The notes under the pieces: model-generated
The model's database searches: none
The model's input: only the letters and a program-made list of their open reading frames with translations
What the model was told of the DNA's origin: nothing
Translations under genes and position numbers: made by a program
Shown here: positions 1 to 12,470 of the stretch, one piece after another
Numbering within the stretch: position 1 is the first letter of the stretch
How the letters are laid out: every line of letters starts with the position of its first letter
Assembly: GCA_027886175.1 (NCBI GenBank)
Contig: JAJNNQ010000019.1
Span: 12,696,501 to 12,760,500 of the forward strand
Source of the DNA: Phylloscopus collybita
Lineage: Eukaryota > Chordata > Aves > Passeriformes > Phylloscopidae
Reading direction: 5' to 3'
Length of the DNA: 64,000 bases

Positions 1-1800
1 AGGCTCCTCCTAAAATATAACCAGCCCTTTCTAGTTACACACAAATCTGCTGTGCTCCATAATCCTAAACAGCAACCCAGGATGATCCTGTCCCATGGCA
101 GAGGAGATCAGAGTGTGTACCTGACACCGACAGGATTTAGTTCCAGAGAGAGGAAGGTTTTAGCCCCATCTGGACCATGCCAATACTGCTGGGATTCTCT
201 CTGGTCACAGGAGGCACCTCCTACCCTGAGGTTTGTCCTTCCACTGAAAAAGCAGAGGAAGGGAAACAGCTGTAAAAATCTCCTATTTAAAGCTCCTGAA
301 GCTTCAGAGCCTACTATGAAATCCCTTGTATGGGATTTTTTTTAAAATTTGTTTTTAATTGCTGCTCCAACCTTTCATGACTTCCTCATCTTTGGAAAGT
401 TCCAAAGCATTAAAAGGAAACATTTAAGTTCTAACGCCCTCCGACATTATTTTTCAGTTTAATCATTTTCCCCCATTTTCCTCCTCTTTCTCTGTGCTGA
501 GTGAGGGTAGGAAAGAGACAATTAAGGGAAACTCAAAACTCTCAGATGTTTCAAATATGAAAAAAAGTTTAATAAAAGTTTTCCCACACATCGGCAGAGA
601 AGTAGGGAAAACTGTTTTCTTATTAAATTCTCAAAGCAGAAATAACCAAAACATTCCTGGGGCTTGTGTTCACCATTCCCTCCCCCATTTTTTTGAGCCA
701 GAAGTCCCTGCTTTATCTTGCTTTCATATTTGTGTGCATCTCTGTGAGAGTCAGAGCCCTGCCCTGATGATCTTAGAGTTTATAGCGACCAGACAAATGC
801 GGGGTGAGGGCTGAAATGGTGGCTCAGGGAGGGGAAATGACTTGCCCGAGGTCGGGCACTGGGGCAGTGACTCAAGAGGTTTCCAGCAACACATTTGTTC
901 CTGAAAAGGCTTTAAAGAAACGATTCACTGCCCTGCACCGCTGCTGCTGTGGGGAATAACACGGTCCTGACAGCACAGAGGAGCTACAGGCTGCTGTGTC
1001 AGGCCAAGGGTTTCAGCAAAAGCTGGCCTTGGTTCAGCTGGGAAGGGAAGAGAGGGGGATTGGATACACGTGTTTAAAACTACAGATCCTGAATAAATGA
1101 GGGAGACTCCTCAAGTGAGCATTCAGGTGGGTATTTCAGGGGTGATGGAAGCATCCCACATCTTCCAGAAAGAAGTGAGGATGAAGAAGAATTGACAGGT
1201 TGGACAAAATACTCTTTTTCTGCTATGTCAGGGCTGTTATTTCCACTGAGGTCCAGTGTAATCACGCAGCTTTAGGTGTCCACAGCCCGCCATCCTCCAG
1301 CAGTTGGGTGGCCCATCACCCTTTTCACCCCTGCCAGGCAGGGCAGAAAACTGTGTGGTACCAGCAGCCCTGTTGAGCACGACTGGCCAGCAGGAGAGGG
1401 AACCCAGCAGCTTCTCCTTGCTGCAAGCAAATGGCCCAGAAAGAAAAGAAAGGCAAGAAATAGCTACCCACAGGGAGGGTTTGCTGCTTTTACAGAGCAG
1501 AGGACTCCAGGGCGAGGCTGGATTATAATTCATGTTATGTTTTTTATCTCTGCTCTACTCACAAGGTGCTGCAGCCCTTGGCTGAGGTGTCCCTTTTCTA
1601 CTGCAGCAAGGTTCACCATCACTTCACCAGGACAAACTCTGCCACCTTGTAAAGCAAACCCATGAAAGTGACACAGCAGTGACTGGATTTCAATGCTGAT
1701 TTCAAATTATAAAGCACAGGAGCCACTTTCTACACACAATTTCTGATTCTGCTTTCTATTCCTGTCGAGCTGCAGCCAGAGTTTTGCCAGTGAAAAGTGC
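1..1800. other. intronic sequence, nothing recognised
   Basis: Mixed composition with short chance reading frames on both strands. There is no repeat, exon or RNA gene that I recognise. Confidence 0.6.
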
Positions 1801-2159
1801 TATAAACAGCCCTGGCCTCGCTGAAAAAAGCAATATGCCGTCAGTCTGACATCTACCTCGCTTTTCCGCTCATTGTCAGCACTTTGATTGATGGTGTTGT
1901 TCATTAATGTGGGACGATTGTCAGCTTTTCCTGAATAAATATAAAAAGAAACAAAGAAATCCCCACCCTTTTCAAGCCAGAGTGAATTATTTCCTATTTT
2001 CCTTTGCTGAATTCAGGCATGTAACACTACACTGCCCTCAAAACATACCGGAGTTTTAACCACAAAGTAGGAAATTGGACTTTGGATTGAGGAACCAAAA
2101 CTTTACTTAAGTAGTAGGTACAGTAATTAAATTTTACTATTATTTATTTTCCAAAAGAG
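1801..2159. promoter_or_regulatory. candidate conserved noncoding element with PBX/HOX-type site
   Basis: AT-rich, repeat-free sequence with the character of vertebrate conserved noncoding elements. It contains TGATTGAT at 1885-1892, a perfect match to the composite PBX-HOX site, followed by TCATTAATG near 1911. Conservation is an inference from composition and motif content and was not measured. Confidence 0.35.
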
Positions 2160-2178
2160 AAAAAAAAAAAAAAAAAAA
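2160..2178 (+). repeat. A19 homopolymer
   Basis: An uninterrupted run of 19 A, following a short A/G stretch. It reads as T in the sense direction of the EBF gene. Confidence 0.95.
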
Positions 2179-3507
2179 GCCAACAGTATGCCCTAAAGGC
2201 TTCTGCTTTAATACAGTACTTCAATTTTGCACAAAAAGCTAAAAGAAATCTATTTGGTGAAGACTAAAATGACATGTGAAAAGCAGAGGCAATCACAAGC
2301 ACGGCACAAGATAGGCAGAGATTCAATTTAGTACAAGGCTGCATCTTAATTCACACCAGGGAGAAGGGGGGGGAAAGAGATGTGAAAATTCACATGCATT
2401 GAAGTATTTAAAAGATGGGTAAGTTTTGTTGGGCCCTCAGTATCCCCAAAACACTGCCCATGATGCCTGCTCAGCAATCTTTGAGGCTTGGACAACCTTG
2501 TTGTCTTTGCTGCATCCCCACATACCAAAAATTAAAAGAGAGGGAGATGCCATAAAACTCATCCTAAACTCTTTAACATTTTCCACTTTCAGTGGTCATT
2601 TTACCCCTGTGAGTCTTCCTTGTGCAGGCACCCTTGGCTTTCTGCTTGATGGAGTCTTCCTAATCAGGTCATTGCTTTTATCGTCAGCAAAAGGGTCATT
2701 GCTCAACAACTTCTTCAAATACATTGCATCAGCATGGACAAAACACAACAACAACATCATCAAGGATTACAAAATCCTAACTGGGTGTGGGGGGGAAAAA
2801 AACGGGGAGATTAATTCAATGGGTGACCAATGATTAATTTAGCAAGTTCTGCTTCAGCATGGATTTGCTTTAGAAGCAACATGCTAACAATAATAATATT
2901 CTCCACAAGTGCTACGTTTGTAGAGTTGAATGGCAAATTATTTTGAATACCTCTGTAAAGAACAGGAAACTGAGAACTGTGGAAAAACTGGCGTTATGCC
3001 ACCGATTGAAGATTCAATCTGACTGTAATAGAAGGTGATTATTGGGGACTAGCAGGCAGATGATGGATGATTTCCTCCTAAAATGACAGCTCTGCTGTGT
3101 ATCAGCAACCCTCATACAGCACAAATGTACAGGTCGGCTTTTGTGGCTTTTTAATTCTTACCATTGTGGGAAATGGATTTCAAACCTGTGGCGAGCTATT
3201 TCAGGCTGGCAGGGCACATATGGATTGTCCCTCTCTTTCTCTTTCTCCCCGTTTTTGTTTTTTTTTTTTTCCCTTTCCCTTTTTGCAAACCTAAGGAAAG
3301 ATGCTCACTGAAGTTCCCCAGCCATTTACCTCAGGCAGCCAGGGAACAAAGAGCAGAACCATGCAGTCCTTGCTCCAGTAAGCTCCCTGCTCCAGTGGTG
3401 GGAGCCCACCTGGGAAGGCAGAGCAGGGGGACCAGAGCCTCCCAGCAGCTTCCACCACTGCCCCTGTCCTGGGGTACCCGGAAAATTAAAAAGGATATTT
3501 ATTTATT
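2179..3507. other. intronic sequence with a polypyrimidine tract
   Basis: Mostly unremarkable sequence. At 3228-3284 there is a pyrimidine tract interrupted by two G (3251 and 3257), including a long T run. The stretch at 2880-3080 is AT-rich and repeat-free and may be conserved. No exon recognised. Confidence 0.5.
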
Positions 3508-3560
3508 AAAATAAATAAGGCATTACATAGCCTTCAAGTATGTAATGCCTTGTTTATCTT
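3508..3560. repeat. near-perfect hairpin (19-bp arms, 9-nt loop)
   Basis: The arms 3511-3529 and 3539-3557 are reverse complements except for one T-G position (3516/3552). The inner 13 bp (AAGGCATTACATA against TATGTAATGCCTT) are perfect. The loop is 3530-3538. Two further pairs form outside after one mismatch. The stem is short for a microRNA precursor. A local template-switch mutation or a fold-back element remnant would also produce it. Confidence 0.85.
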
Positions 3561-4430
3561 CTGCCCTTACCTGCTTCGGGGAAAAATGCACACCCAAATT
3601 ATCACTGAGCTGGAATCCAATACCCTGCAATGTTTTGTTTCAAAAACACTCATTTAAGAGTGTGGGCAGCCCACCAGCACAACCAGGGGCTGGTATGGCT
3701 GCCACACCAACACACTTTCCATGTTTCCCTGCAGGAAAAAGCTAGCCCAGAAACTCCTACAAGGTTAGAACGAAAATTATTTTAAGTTCCTTGCATGAAG
3801 CCATAAGCTCTGTAGAACCATTTGTTTTAAAAGACAAGCTGATCAATAACCCCATCTTTTATTGCTGTGCCCCTCTGCGTACTCCGTTAATGATCACGCA
3901 GCACTTTCAGTGCATCATCAGATCACGGAGAGCAGTTATAGGAAAGGCTGTCTTGGAGGAGGAAAAAGTGCCATCCAACAAAATCCAGGCCTTCCACTCC
4001 ATGTCAGGGTGGGCTGGTGTCTGACGACGTCCTGGCTCCCTGGTCCTCACTGTAAATTAGGAGGGACACATGTTCTGGTGTCTGTCAAGACCCAGTCCTG
4101 ACACTCTGCCAGTCCTGCACAAAAGGACGAGGTAATCCACAAGAGCAGTAAATTTATCAATCAAATCCTGTAAGTGTCCCTCGCTGATAACACAGCAGCC
4201 CTTTCTCCAATTTAACAACAAAGAGTGATCCAGCTCGGTGAGACATCACGGGCTTGCTCCACCCAAGAAAAGAGCCCTGTCAGTATTGCAGAATTCACTT
4301 GCCATTCTCTGTCTGCAGTCAGTCAGATGCTGGACAGTGTTCATTCACTGGCTTTTAAAAATCAGGGGGGTTCTACTCCAAAAACCAAGAAAGAAAAGCA
4401 GCTACATACAGGTAGTTAATACTCAGCCTT
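3561..4430. other. intronic sequence, partly conserved-looking
   Basis: The stretch around 3840-3950 (containing GTTAATGATCACGC) is repeat-free with homeodomain-like motifs and may be regulatory. The rest is unremarkable. Confidence 0.4.
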
Positions 4431-4600
4431 TTTTTCTAGTAATTAAAAAATAATCACATTTTGGCCTTCATTTGTGTCTCAGCAATGGGCAGGTAATTAA
4501 TTGTTAATTTTATATTTCTGTGCAGTCTGCATCATTTTTTTTCATTATAAATGCAATTAGGGGTGATGGAATTAAACAAGTTGGTCAAAGATGCTGCGCA
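4431..4600. promoter_or_regulatory. candidate conserved noncoding element
   Basis: Strongly AT-rich, repeat-free block with dense homeodomain-type motifs: TAATTAATTG and TTAATTTTATA near 4493-4513, then TTCATTATAAATGC and CAATTAGG near 4541-4562. This composition is typical of enhancer-like conserved elements in introns of developmental genes. Not tested by alignment. Confidence 0.4.
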
Positions 4601-7600
4601 ACAACTGTGAATTAAAAATTATGCATTTTTGGTTCTCTTGTATCACAGGTTGCAGTCATCAACTTCTGCAGAAAAACAAAGAATATGTTCTGCTGCTGTT
4701 TGGAACACTGCCTTCTTGCACAAAATGATATCCCAGTAGAGTAGTAGCTGGTGTTTATAGTAAAGTAGAGCAAACCATTATCAGTATGCGATGTCAATTT
4801 AAATTTTACTGGAACAGAAACCTTTTGACCCCTTCCAAACTTGATCCATTACTAGGTTTATACATGAAAGCTTAGGAGAGAATTAAATTAGAAGGAACAT
4901 GGCAAGAGAACTGTATTTGCATCTATTGCACTTAAGACTGGAGATTAGTTGACCTTTGGAAAAGGGGATTAAAGCAGTTTCACCATCAAGAGAAGACAAT
5001 CTGAGTTCTTAGGGCAATCAGATTGGGAAGGGTAACAACCTCTGAAAGATGAATTGAACTGAGGAAGAATCCATGCTAATTTCCATGGTTTACACTTACA
5101 AATGAATTTTGCAGTGATTTCTACAAAAGGAATTGTGCAGTATTTGAATTATTCCATGAGTCCTTGAGTGCTGGCATGTAAATGTGGGAACTGTGTCCAT
5201 TTTTACAATCTAATTTTACAATAGATTAACCTCAGAAAGGGTATCAGTAGATAGTAAAGATGCTGCATGGTGCATACACCTGGAACAGCAAAATGCAGTC
5301 ACAAGGAAGTTTTCTTCTTTTTCCACAGAGAAAAATGTCAAGAACAATAATCACCAAATCCCAGCATTATAGAAGTTCCTGCTCCAAGATAGTCCAAAAC
5401 CAGGCAACAGATAATCCCATACTGGAAGAGGGCCTACCATGGGGCATAAAATGAGGCTTTATCACACAAGTAGCAAGCATGTCTTGAAAAATATATGAAG
5501 CTGTACACATTTGCTGACATCGTGGTCCTCAGTGAGTGATGGAGCAGAACTAAAAAATGAAAAGAAAAAGGTGAAATGATGTTCTCTATTAAGCATCATT
5601 AGCACTGTGGTTATACAGAGGGAAAGCCTGTTCTTTCCCCAGGTCAGGAAAATACCTGTTAGCTTTATTATCTGTGCCATGAGATTTCACAGGAGAGCTC
5701 ATCAATTAAAGCATAATCACATTCTCATTGAAAATTAATGACAAAAAAAATTATCCAACTTGGGTTCTTCCTTACTTTTTAATAACCAAGAAAAAGGAGC
5801 AGCAAATGTGGATTTCTCACAGCCTTTGTGTATCTCTGCAAAGTTACAGCTCTTCAGACTCCGGTGCCACAGAGAAACCTCTGCACATGGCATAGTGTTT
5901 TTATCAAGTGTATTTTAGCTTTGGAATGTAACAGGCTCTGAAGTTATTAGGTGTCAATACAGTTTCCAGGTAATCATAAAACCCAAGCAAAGAGGCCACT
6001 AAACACGATCCCATCAATGCCATAAAGTGACGTTGGACTCATCACAGAAACCAACAGTGAGCAGGGGTTTGTTCCGCAGGACACGCGCAGATCTCTCGGG
6101 AATCCTTCCAAAATAAAATATCCCCATTTTCAGGCAGAAGTACACACACACAAGCAAACATGCTTAGGAAGCCATTTCCCAGCACAAACCTATTCATCAG
6201 CAGGCTCTTAAGAAATGTGACTGAACTTTTCATGATGAGTATTTATAATTTAAAGGGGCATTTTGCATTCTCTCAAAAACAGATTCCACAGTTCCATGCT
6301 TATAGTTACAATACCTCAAAAACAACAGCAACAATCTGGATGAAAATACAATTTGCATCATGGAAAACATGCATTCTGTCTGAGAAATTTGGGTAACTTC
6401 GTCCAAGGAAGAGAGCAGAATGTATTAGGGCTAGCCATCTTCTGCACATCTCAAAGCAAGATATGGGTCAGAAAAGCATTTGTTAAATGTGTTTTTTTCC
6501 CCCTGAATGACCAAATGGCCATTGCATGGGTACCCAAGGGAGTACCTAGAGGAAAAAAAAAAGCAGAAGGAGCATAAAAGGAAACATCCGTACCTTTAAG
6601 AGGAAAATACACTTCAATGAGGGGAAAAAAAATATCTCCGTTTTAGGAACAAAAAAAAAGTTTATTTCATTAAGTAAGGATGCTGGGGCATCCTAACCCA
6701 GAAGGTAACATTTCTGCAACCTGAACACAGCTGGGAATCAAGTATTTCATGTTGGTTTAAACTTTCAACTGTAGCAGTCCTTGTTTGTAAAGAGAAAAGT
6801 GGCTGAGACACAAGACAGTGTCTGTGCAAAGAGCTGAAGGACAGAGATGGGGGCCTGGCCAGGAGACCCAACTTCTTTGGAAAGCAGCTGGAGTTGTCTC
6901 GCTCCAGGAGATCACCCTGGATGGAGGGACAAATGCAAGAACAGGTTTCCAAGTGCTCAGGCATGACAGCTACCTCAAGCCTTCAGCAATTCTCAATACT
7001 TTCAGTCCTTCCCCTTTTCAGAAAAATTTGGCATCCAAAATGCTGAGTTTTGCTCAGGAAAACCAGGGTGCAATCATCAGAAGCCTGGCAGGAAAACTAG
7101 AGCAGGAATTAGCTGACATCTCCAGAGTGACAAGTCCATCTTGTGTCTCATCTCTTGTCCCCTCCCAGCAAAGATTCACTCATATAAACATTCCACAGTA
7201 AGGGCATAAGAATCAGATTTAAAGAAAAAACAAATTCTGTAATGCACAAAGCACTCCAGAACCATCACTTTATCTATTAAAATGGCTCCCATCTTTTAAA
7301 ATTGAAATTATTCAGCACCCCTAACTTCACTCTCAAAAAATTTTAATAGAAAACAGTTAAGAGAAAAATGATAGGGAAAGATATTATTTTAGAAACCTAA
7401 GAAGTGATGGCTTTCTCAGTCTATTTATTAAATTGCTCTCTGAATGCACAGAGAATTCACAAAAAGGCACTCAGTCCTACTTTGCAGTACTGGCCCCTAC
7501 ATAAGTTTTACAGCAGCTGCAATCATACAATGAGTCCAGCTCCAGGCCAAATGAACAAATAAATAAAATAAAGATGCACCCCTAGGCTGTGTCTGACTTT

Positions 7601-7965
7601 TCCCATATAACTATCTCCAGGATGCCACCTCTAAAGAACCTCAACATTTCTTTTATATTCACCTGCAGAAAGCCCCTTCCTCTCCCTTGCATTAAAGATT
7701 CAGCCTGCTCACAGGGACACACACAAGGGGTCACACACACACAGACACTATTTTATCAGTTACTGATTTACAGCTTGGGAGCACAATGGGCTGAGGCTGA
7801 CACTTCAAAGGACCTGGGCACCTCACCCCTTCAGCCTCCTCAGAAAATCACAGCCATGTCCCTAACAATAACAACACACACTTGCTCGGGACCCAAACCC
7901 AGTTATTACACTTGGAAAACAGGCTGGGGGAAACCAATTAAAAGCCCAGTTCAGCATCCAGGTAG
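4601..7965. other. intronic sequence, AT-rich, with simple AC repeats
   Basis: AT-rich sequence with short chance reading frames. Small (AC) runs lie near 6142-6151 and 7732-7742, and short A runs near 6552-6561 and 6650-6659. No exon or interspersed repeat recognised. Confidence 0.55.
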
Positions 7966-7966
7966 A

Positions 7967-7981
7967 GCAGCAGCAGCAGCA
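7967..7981 (+). repeat. short (GCA) microsatellite
   Basis: Five GCA units. It lies inside chance frames and gives a short Gln, Ala or Cys run that carries no coding signal. Confidence 0.8.
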
Positions 7982-8018
7982 AGCCCAGGCACTGTAGGTA
8001 GGTTTGCATGTCAGCTGC

Positions 8019-8030
8019 TTCCCATGGGAA
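8019..8030. promoter_or_regulatory. perfect EBF consensus palindrome
   Basis: TTCCCATGGGAA is a perfect 12-bp palindrome containing the EBF/COE consensus TCCCNNGGGA at 8020-8029. Because it lies in an inferred intron of an EBF gene, it is a candidate autoregulatory site. The 10-bp core is expected about once by chance in a window of this size. The outer matching T/A pair makes it less likely, but not decisively so. Confidence 0.4.
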
Positions 8031-8540
8031 AAAATTATAAATTTTAAGCACTGCCAACTGCCCCTTGTTTGTGGCTGATGGGTCTCAGCTGAGGGACTGG
8101 GAGCTGGTACAGTGACTATTTGCAGTCCTTGCACAGAGATGCTCCAGGAGGGATCTACAGTGGCTGCTGTGCTGGGAGCTCTGCTGGTGTTGAACCACAC
8201 ACACACACCTTGTCTGAGCCTGTCCCAGCCCCTCCTGCGGCAGCACAGATTCAGATAAGCCAAGGCTGATAAAATGAAATGCTGAGAAGGTCCCTGTCTG
8301 AGGATGGGCAGACAGATGGATGCTGAAAACAAAGCTTTTGTGATCCAGATCCTCACACCCAAGAGGAGCAGGCAACAATTGGGGTAGCTAAACATGAGCT
8401 AAAGGGGGACAGTAATCCAGCTTGTATTGCAAGAATGCCATGCCAACTTTCAAATCTGTTTTCCCTCTCTAGCAGCTTATTAATTAAATGCCCTAAATAC
8501 CAACAAAATCCCTTTTCTCCAATATTAATTTGAGACCACC
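8031..8540. other. intronic sequence with short CA repeat
   Basis: Unremarkable sequence with an AC run near 8197-8208 and no exon seen. Confidence 0.5.
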
Positions 8541-8720
8541 TGGAAGAGAAGAGCCACTGCTGCCACAAGCAAAATCCTCTGTCGCTCTCCCCTTTCCCTC
8601 TGGCTCGGGATGTGACCCCAGGGCTGGCACCCCTGCACCGCTTGCAGCATCCCCAGCCCCGGCAGCTGCTGCCACAGCCCCGCTCCCTCCCCCTGCATCC
8701 CTGCAAATCTCTGCCAGAGA
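8541..8720. other. GC-rich, C-rich intronic block
   Basis: C-rich on the + strand, with CCCC and CAGC clusters and only a few CpG. It looks like ordinary GC-rich avian intron sequence and not a promoter. Confidence 0.5.
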
Positions 8721-9355
8721 TCCCTAAGGCTGTGGTTTGAGGCTAAGCACCTTGGAGATCACTTTCACTCCCAATCTGTCAGCCCATCATTTGGGATCAG
8801 CTGTGGCCCTCTTGTTAATTGTTCCCAGCTCCGAGCGAGCCGGGATGGGAAACAGGCCACGGCTGATACATGACTCCAGGCTCTGGAATGCTCTTTTACC
8901 ATCAGCCCTGCAGAGACCGAGTTTGTTGAGTTTAAGTCTCAGCTATTTGCTTAAGCCCAATTTTTGGGGAGAGACAGAGGTTTGCCTGTTGTGTTTAACC
9001 CACAGATGGGTAAAGAGCTGTCAAAAGTCGTGCTTGTTGTTTTAAATATTGGTGTACAGGAGTATATTGGGCACACTTATATTAATTTCTGATTAAAAAG
9101 TGGGAAAAAGGGATTTAGTGTTTCTAAAAAGACAAGATGTCTGGATCCACAGGGTAAACTTCCCATGAAAGAACATTTAGCATCTGAATTTAAACCTTTG
9201 CATATTATTTCACTGGACATCTGTTGACCCTGAAACTTCAGATAACCAACATTAACATATACAGGCTGTTTATTCCAAAAAATACACAGAATCAGTCAAG
9301 CCCTTAAAGAGCTATTTTTCTGTTTGGTTTTTTATCCCAGCAACGTTTAAAAGGG
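8721..9355. other. intronic sequence, nothing recognised
   Basis: Moderately AT-rich, with no repeat or exon recognised. Confidence 0.5.
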
Positions 9356-9377
9356 AAAAAAAAAAAAAAAAAAAAAA
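9356..9377 (+). repeat. A22 homopolymer
   Basis: An uninterrupted A run. There is no upstream coding or SINE body that would mark it as a retroposed tail. Confidence 0.92.
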
Positions 9378-11120
9378 GGAAACTTTCATAAGCAAAAAAT
9401 ATGTTTTAATGTATGAAAAATGAGACTTTTGGATTAGAAGTGGAATTCCACACGGCATTCAAGATTGCGTTATCAGTTTTGTGGCACCCTATTAATCTGT
9501 TACAATAAAATATGGGGGTTTTTTTAAAGGGAAATTGTCTTTCAAGAAAGGAAAAGCAAAAGGTCCAACCTTGATAGTAAAGCTTGTGCTTACTGAAAGT
9601 AACAGGAAGATCTGTGTCATCTGGCCATCTAATTGAAGAAAGATGCTGAACACACTGCAGAACTGAGTATAATAAACATGATTTCATTTCTAACTGAGTG
9701 TGGAAATGTTTTACAGATTTTTTTTTTTTTCCTCCTTTTTGTAGGTGTGTGTATGCCTGTGCGGACACATTTTTCCATTTTTTTATAAATATTATTTAGT
9801 ACTTATATAAAGCTGTCAAAAAGCACTACCAAACCAGCAGGATTCAATTAGCCCAAGCTTTTTAGAAAACGGCCCGGGCTCACTGAACGCTCCAGCTCCA
9901 TCCCCGCGAATTTTCCCAGCGCATAATTTTCACCCTGTGCTCGAGACAGAACACGGCTTTATAAAAGAAAACCTTAAATATTAATGCGTGTTTTGCTAAG
10001 GAAGTGGAAGTCGAATCAACTTCCTGATACCCCGAGTATCTGATTTCTAAACTGGTGCGGGGCCGATGGTGGCAGCCCCTCCAGATGTGGGGTGAAGCGG
10101 AGCAGCGGAAGCGCAGGTTTGCAGCCCACTGCTGGGTCGGACACAGAGCTCAGTGGACTGCATCCTCTGACAGTATATTTTTGTTAGCTGCCTGCCCGGA
10201 AACCCTCCGCTGCTCGATTTGTTTTGTGATCCTGCAAGGGCCTTCCCGGTGCCGATGACAGCCCAGAATTCAAGGGCTTGTTTGCTTTGGTGGGGTTGGG
10301 GACCAGCAAATGCCTCGGTGTTTCATTTATCCTCTGCAGGAGCGGGATGGGGGCCTCGTCCTGGAGGATGGAGTCTATTTTGAGAGGTTCGTGCTGCTGT
10401 TGTTCCACATACCGAAAAACAATGACTTTTTGTTACCGATCCCGCCTTCTTTTATTGCTTTGTTTATTGACATTTGCAGTGTGGGACTTTTTAGGAGCAT
10501 TTCCTCATATGAGGAGCAAATGTCACAAATACCAAAAAATTTGAGTGAGGGAGAGAGAGAAATCCCAAGAGGATTACTGATTTCATTACCTCCATTTTGG
10601 CAAAGAAATTGGAAAGCAAAACTTCTGCATTTTACTTCATTTTGTCTCCTGCCTTCCTTCTACAAATAAGTATTGAGGAAGAAACAGCAAAAAAGAAAAA
10701 AGCAACAATGTTTGCTTAATCCATCCCAAAAAAAACCAAAAACATTTTTAGGACTTGGAGAGCAGAAGAGGTGATGTCCATAAAAAGAAAACAACCAAAT
10801 AAGAACTGTCCATTTTGCCCCTTCTCCCAGTTTGGAGCCGAAATGCCGGCCCTGCTACAGAGAACAGCTTGTCTGCTCCAGAGATAATTACCAGTGCAGC
10901 AACGTCCTGGCAAAGTGGCCCATGTGTCAGCCTGAGGACGGGTGCACACTGTCCTCCTTGACTTTTCACTGAACTGTGCCTTAAATTTCATGTTTTAACT
11001 CTTTTTGTGTTTACATTCAGCATTACCACATTTCACGCATGTTGCTCGCAGAGGGCTGAATCCCACTTCTGCAAATATTTTCTCCTACCTGAGTCATACA
11101 GAAGTTACTGAACTTTTATT
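9378..11120. other. intronic sequence, candidate conserved part at 9770-10050
   Basis: The part at 9770-10050 is repeat-free and AT-rich with scattered CpG (for example gcgaattttcccagcgcataatt split around 9906-9928), which is unusual for decayed intron sequence and may indicate constraint. The remainder is unremarkable. Confidence 0.4.
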
Positions 11121-11121
11121 T

Positions 11122-11147
11122 ATATAAATAAATAAATTTATTTATAT
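11122..11147. repeat. AT-rich perfect inverted repeat
   Basis: The 11-bp arms 11122-11132 and 11137-11147 (ATATAAATAAA / TTTATTTATAT) are perfect with a 4-nt spacer. The low complexity (AAAT-like) makes a chance or slippage origin likely. Confidence 0.75.
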
Positions 11148-11890
11148 TTTCTGCTGGTAGTGAGGTGTTAAAATGTGTCATTTTCTACCTAAGCATTTCT
11201 GATGGCCTTATTGTTATTCCTGTGCAGTGACACTTAATTGGGAGCTCATTACAAGGGATCAAATTATTCTCCCCATTTTAGCCCACTCCTCAAGCCCCAG
11301 GAAGCTGAGCCAGCTGCCTCAGCAGATGCTCAGCCACCGATCAGAATGATCAACACCACACTTTGGGATGCACATGATCTATCCAGGTACTAGCCTCTCT
11401 ACCAGACAAATGCTGCGTGGCAGCAGAAGCTGCTGCAAGAAGACTATGGGGCAAAAATATATGGGGCCAAAATTTTCACAGCTCACACCCAGTTTTGTTC
11501 AGCCCTGTGAAATGTTCAGCAGAAACTCACTCCTCCATATCATTTAACTTTCCAAGATCTGGTCCTCTGTGTGAGTAGCTCTCTGCCCACCTCTCTTCCA
11601 CAGGCACAGTTCTTTGGTTTGGCAGGGAAGACAGTAATCATCATAAAAATGTGCTCCATATTCATAGGCCTTACTCCATAAATGCTTAGGAGAGACCTCC
11701 CCCTCTGAATTTCCAGAACCCCAGAAGAGAAATAGTGTCTGCTCGTTCAATAACACAGGTTGGATTTTGTCAGGTTGCAATCTCCAAGAACGACACGGTT
11801 CCAGCCAGCTAAAAGTCAATACATGAAATGACACAGCAGTACATGGCATGACAACAGAATCCAATTTAACACAATGTAACATATCAGGAA
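11148..11890. other. intronic sequence, nothing recognised
   Basis: A 169-codon minus-strand open frame covers 11544-12053. It has no recognisable domain or splice-flank structure and is treated as chance. Confidence 0.5.
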
Positions 11891-12470
11891 TGTAATTTTT
11901 TCCCTTTTCAGATTGGCTGTCTGCTGGCATTTCGAGTATCAAATAGCCAACAAAAATGTTTTCCGACCTGGGAGCTGTTCCATTAGCATTGTCTGCGGCG
12001 CTCCGATAGCTGCTGGCCATGGCATTCCCACTCTGGACTTCGTGGGCAAGCACTCCCTGCTCACTTCACTTTCAATTTCCAAAGCCTTTTCCAAACTTTT
12101 GTTCCTTTCATTGCAACTCATAAAGTAAATCTGTTTAGCATTTTATTTATATGGTTTAAAAGGGACCGGATTCGAACAAGCCGTTCCTATTCTCAGCTAA
12201 TAAACCGATTTAAACCGTGGTGAGTGCTGTCCAGAACACATGCACCTACGGAAGTCACTGATTAACAAGATAACATATGAACAGGCCACATTTTTGAGAT
12301 TTTTATTCAAATGCCTTCCTAAAACTACTTAGCATCCTGCACATGGAAAAATGCGTATTAACACGGAACTACAGATGAAGGAAAACAGGATATTTTTGCT
12401 TATCGCTAAAACACTGCAGTAAAATTAGTCAAGTGCAATAGATAATCCACTGGACCACCAAGGCAAAAAG
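11891..12470. promoter_or_regulatory. candidate conserved noncoding element
   Basis: Repeat-free sequence with unusually many CpG for its AT content (gcggcgctccgata near 11995, ggaccggattcgaac near 12164, accgatttaaaccgtgg near 12204). Retained CpG in AT-rich DNA is often seen in constrained elements. The conservation itself was not tested. It includes a B-box-like GTTCGAATCC on the minus strand, discussed under rejected items. Confidence 0.35.

Noticed and set aside
11544..12053. 169-codon minus-strand open frame
   Set aside because: No recognisable domain, no convincing splice sites and no compositional coding signal. Treated as chance.
12160..12240. tRNA- or SINE-like promoter boxes on the minus strand (GTTCGAATCC with an A-box-like TAGCTGAGAATAGG upstream)
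   Set aside because: The boxes are only about 10 nt apart, no cloverleaf can form, and no SINE body follows. Probably chance.
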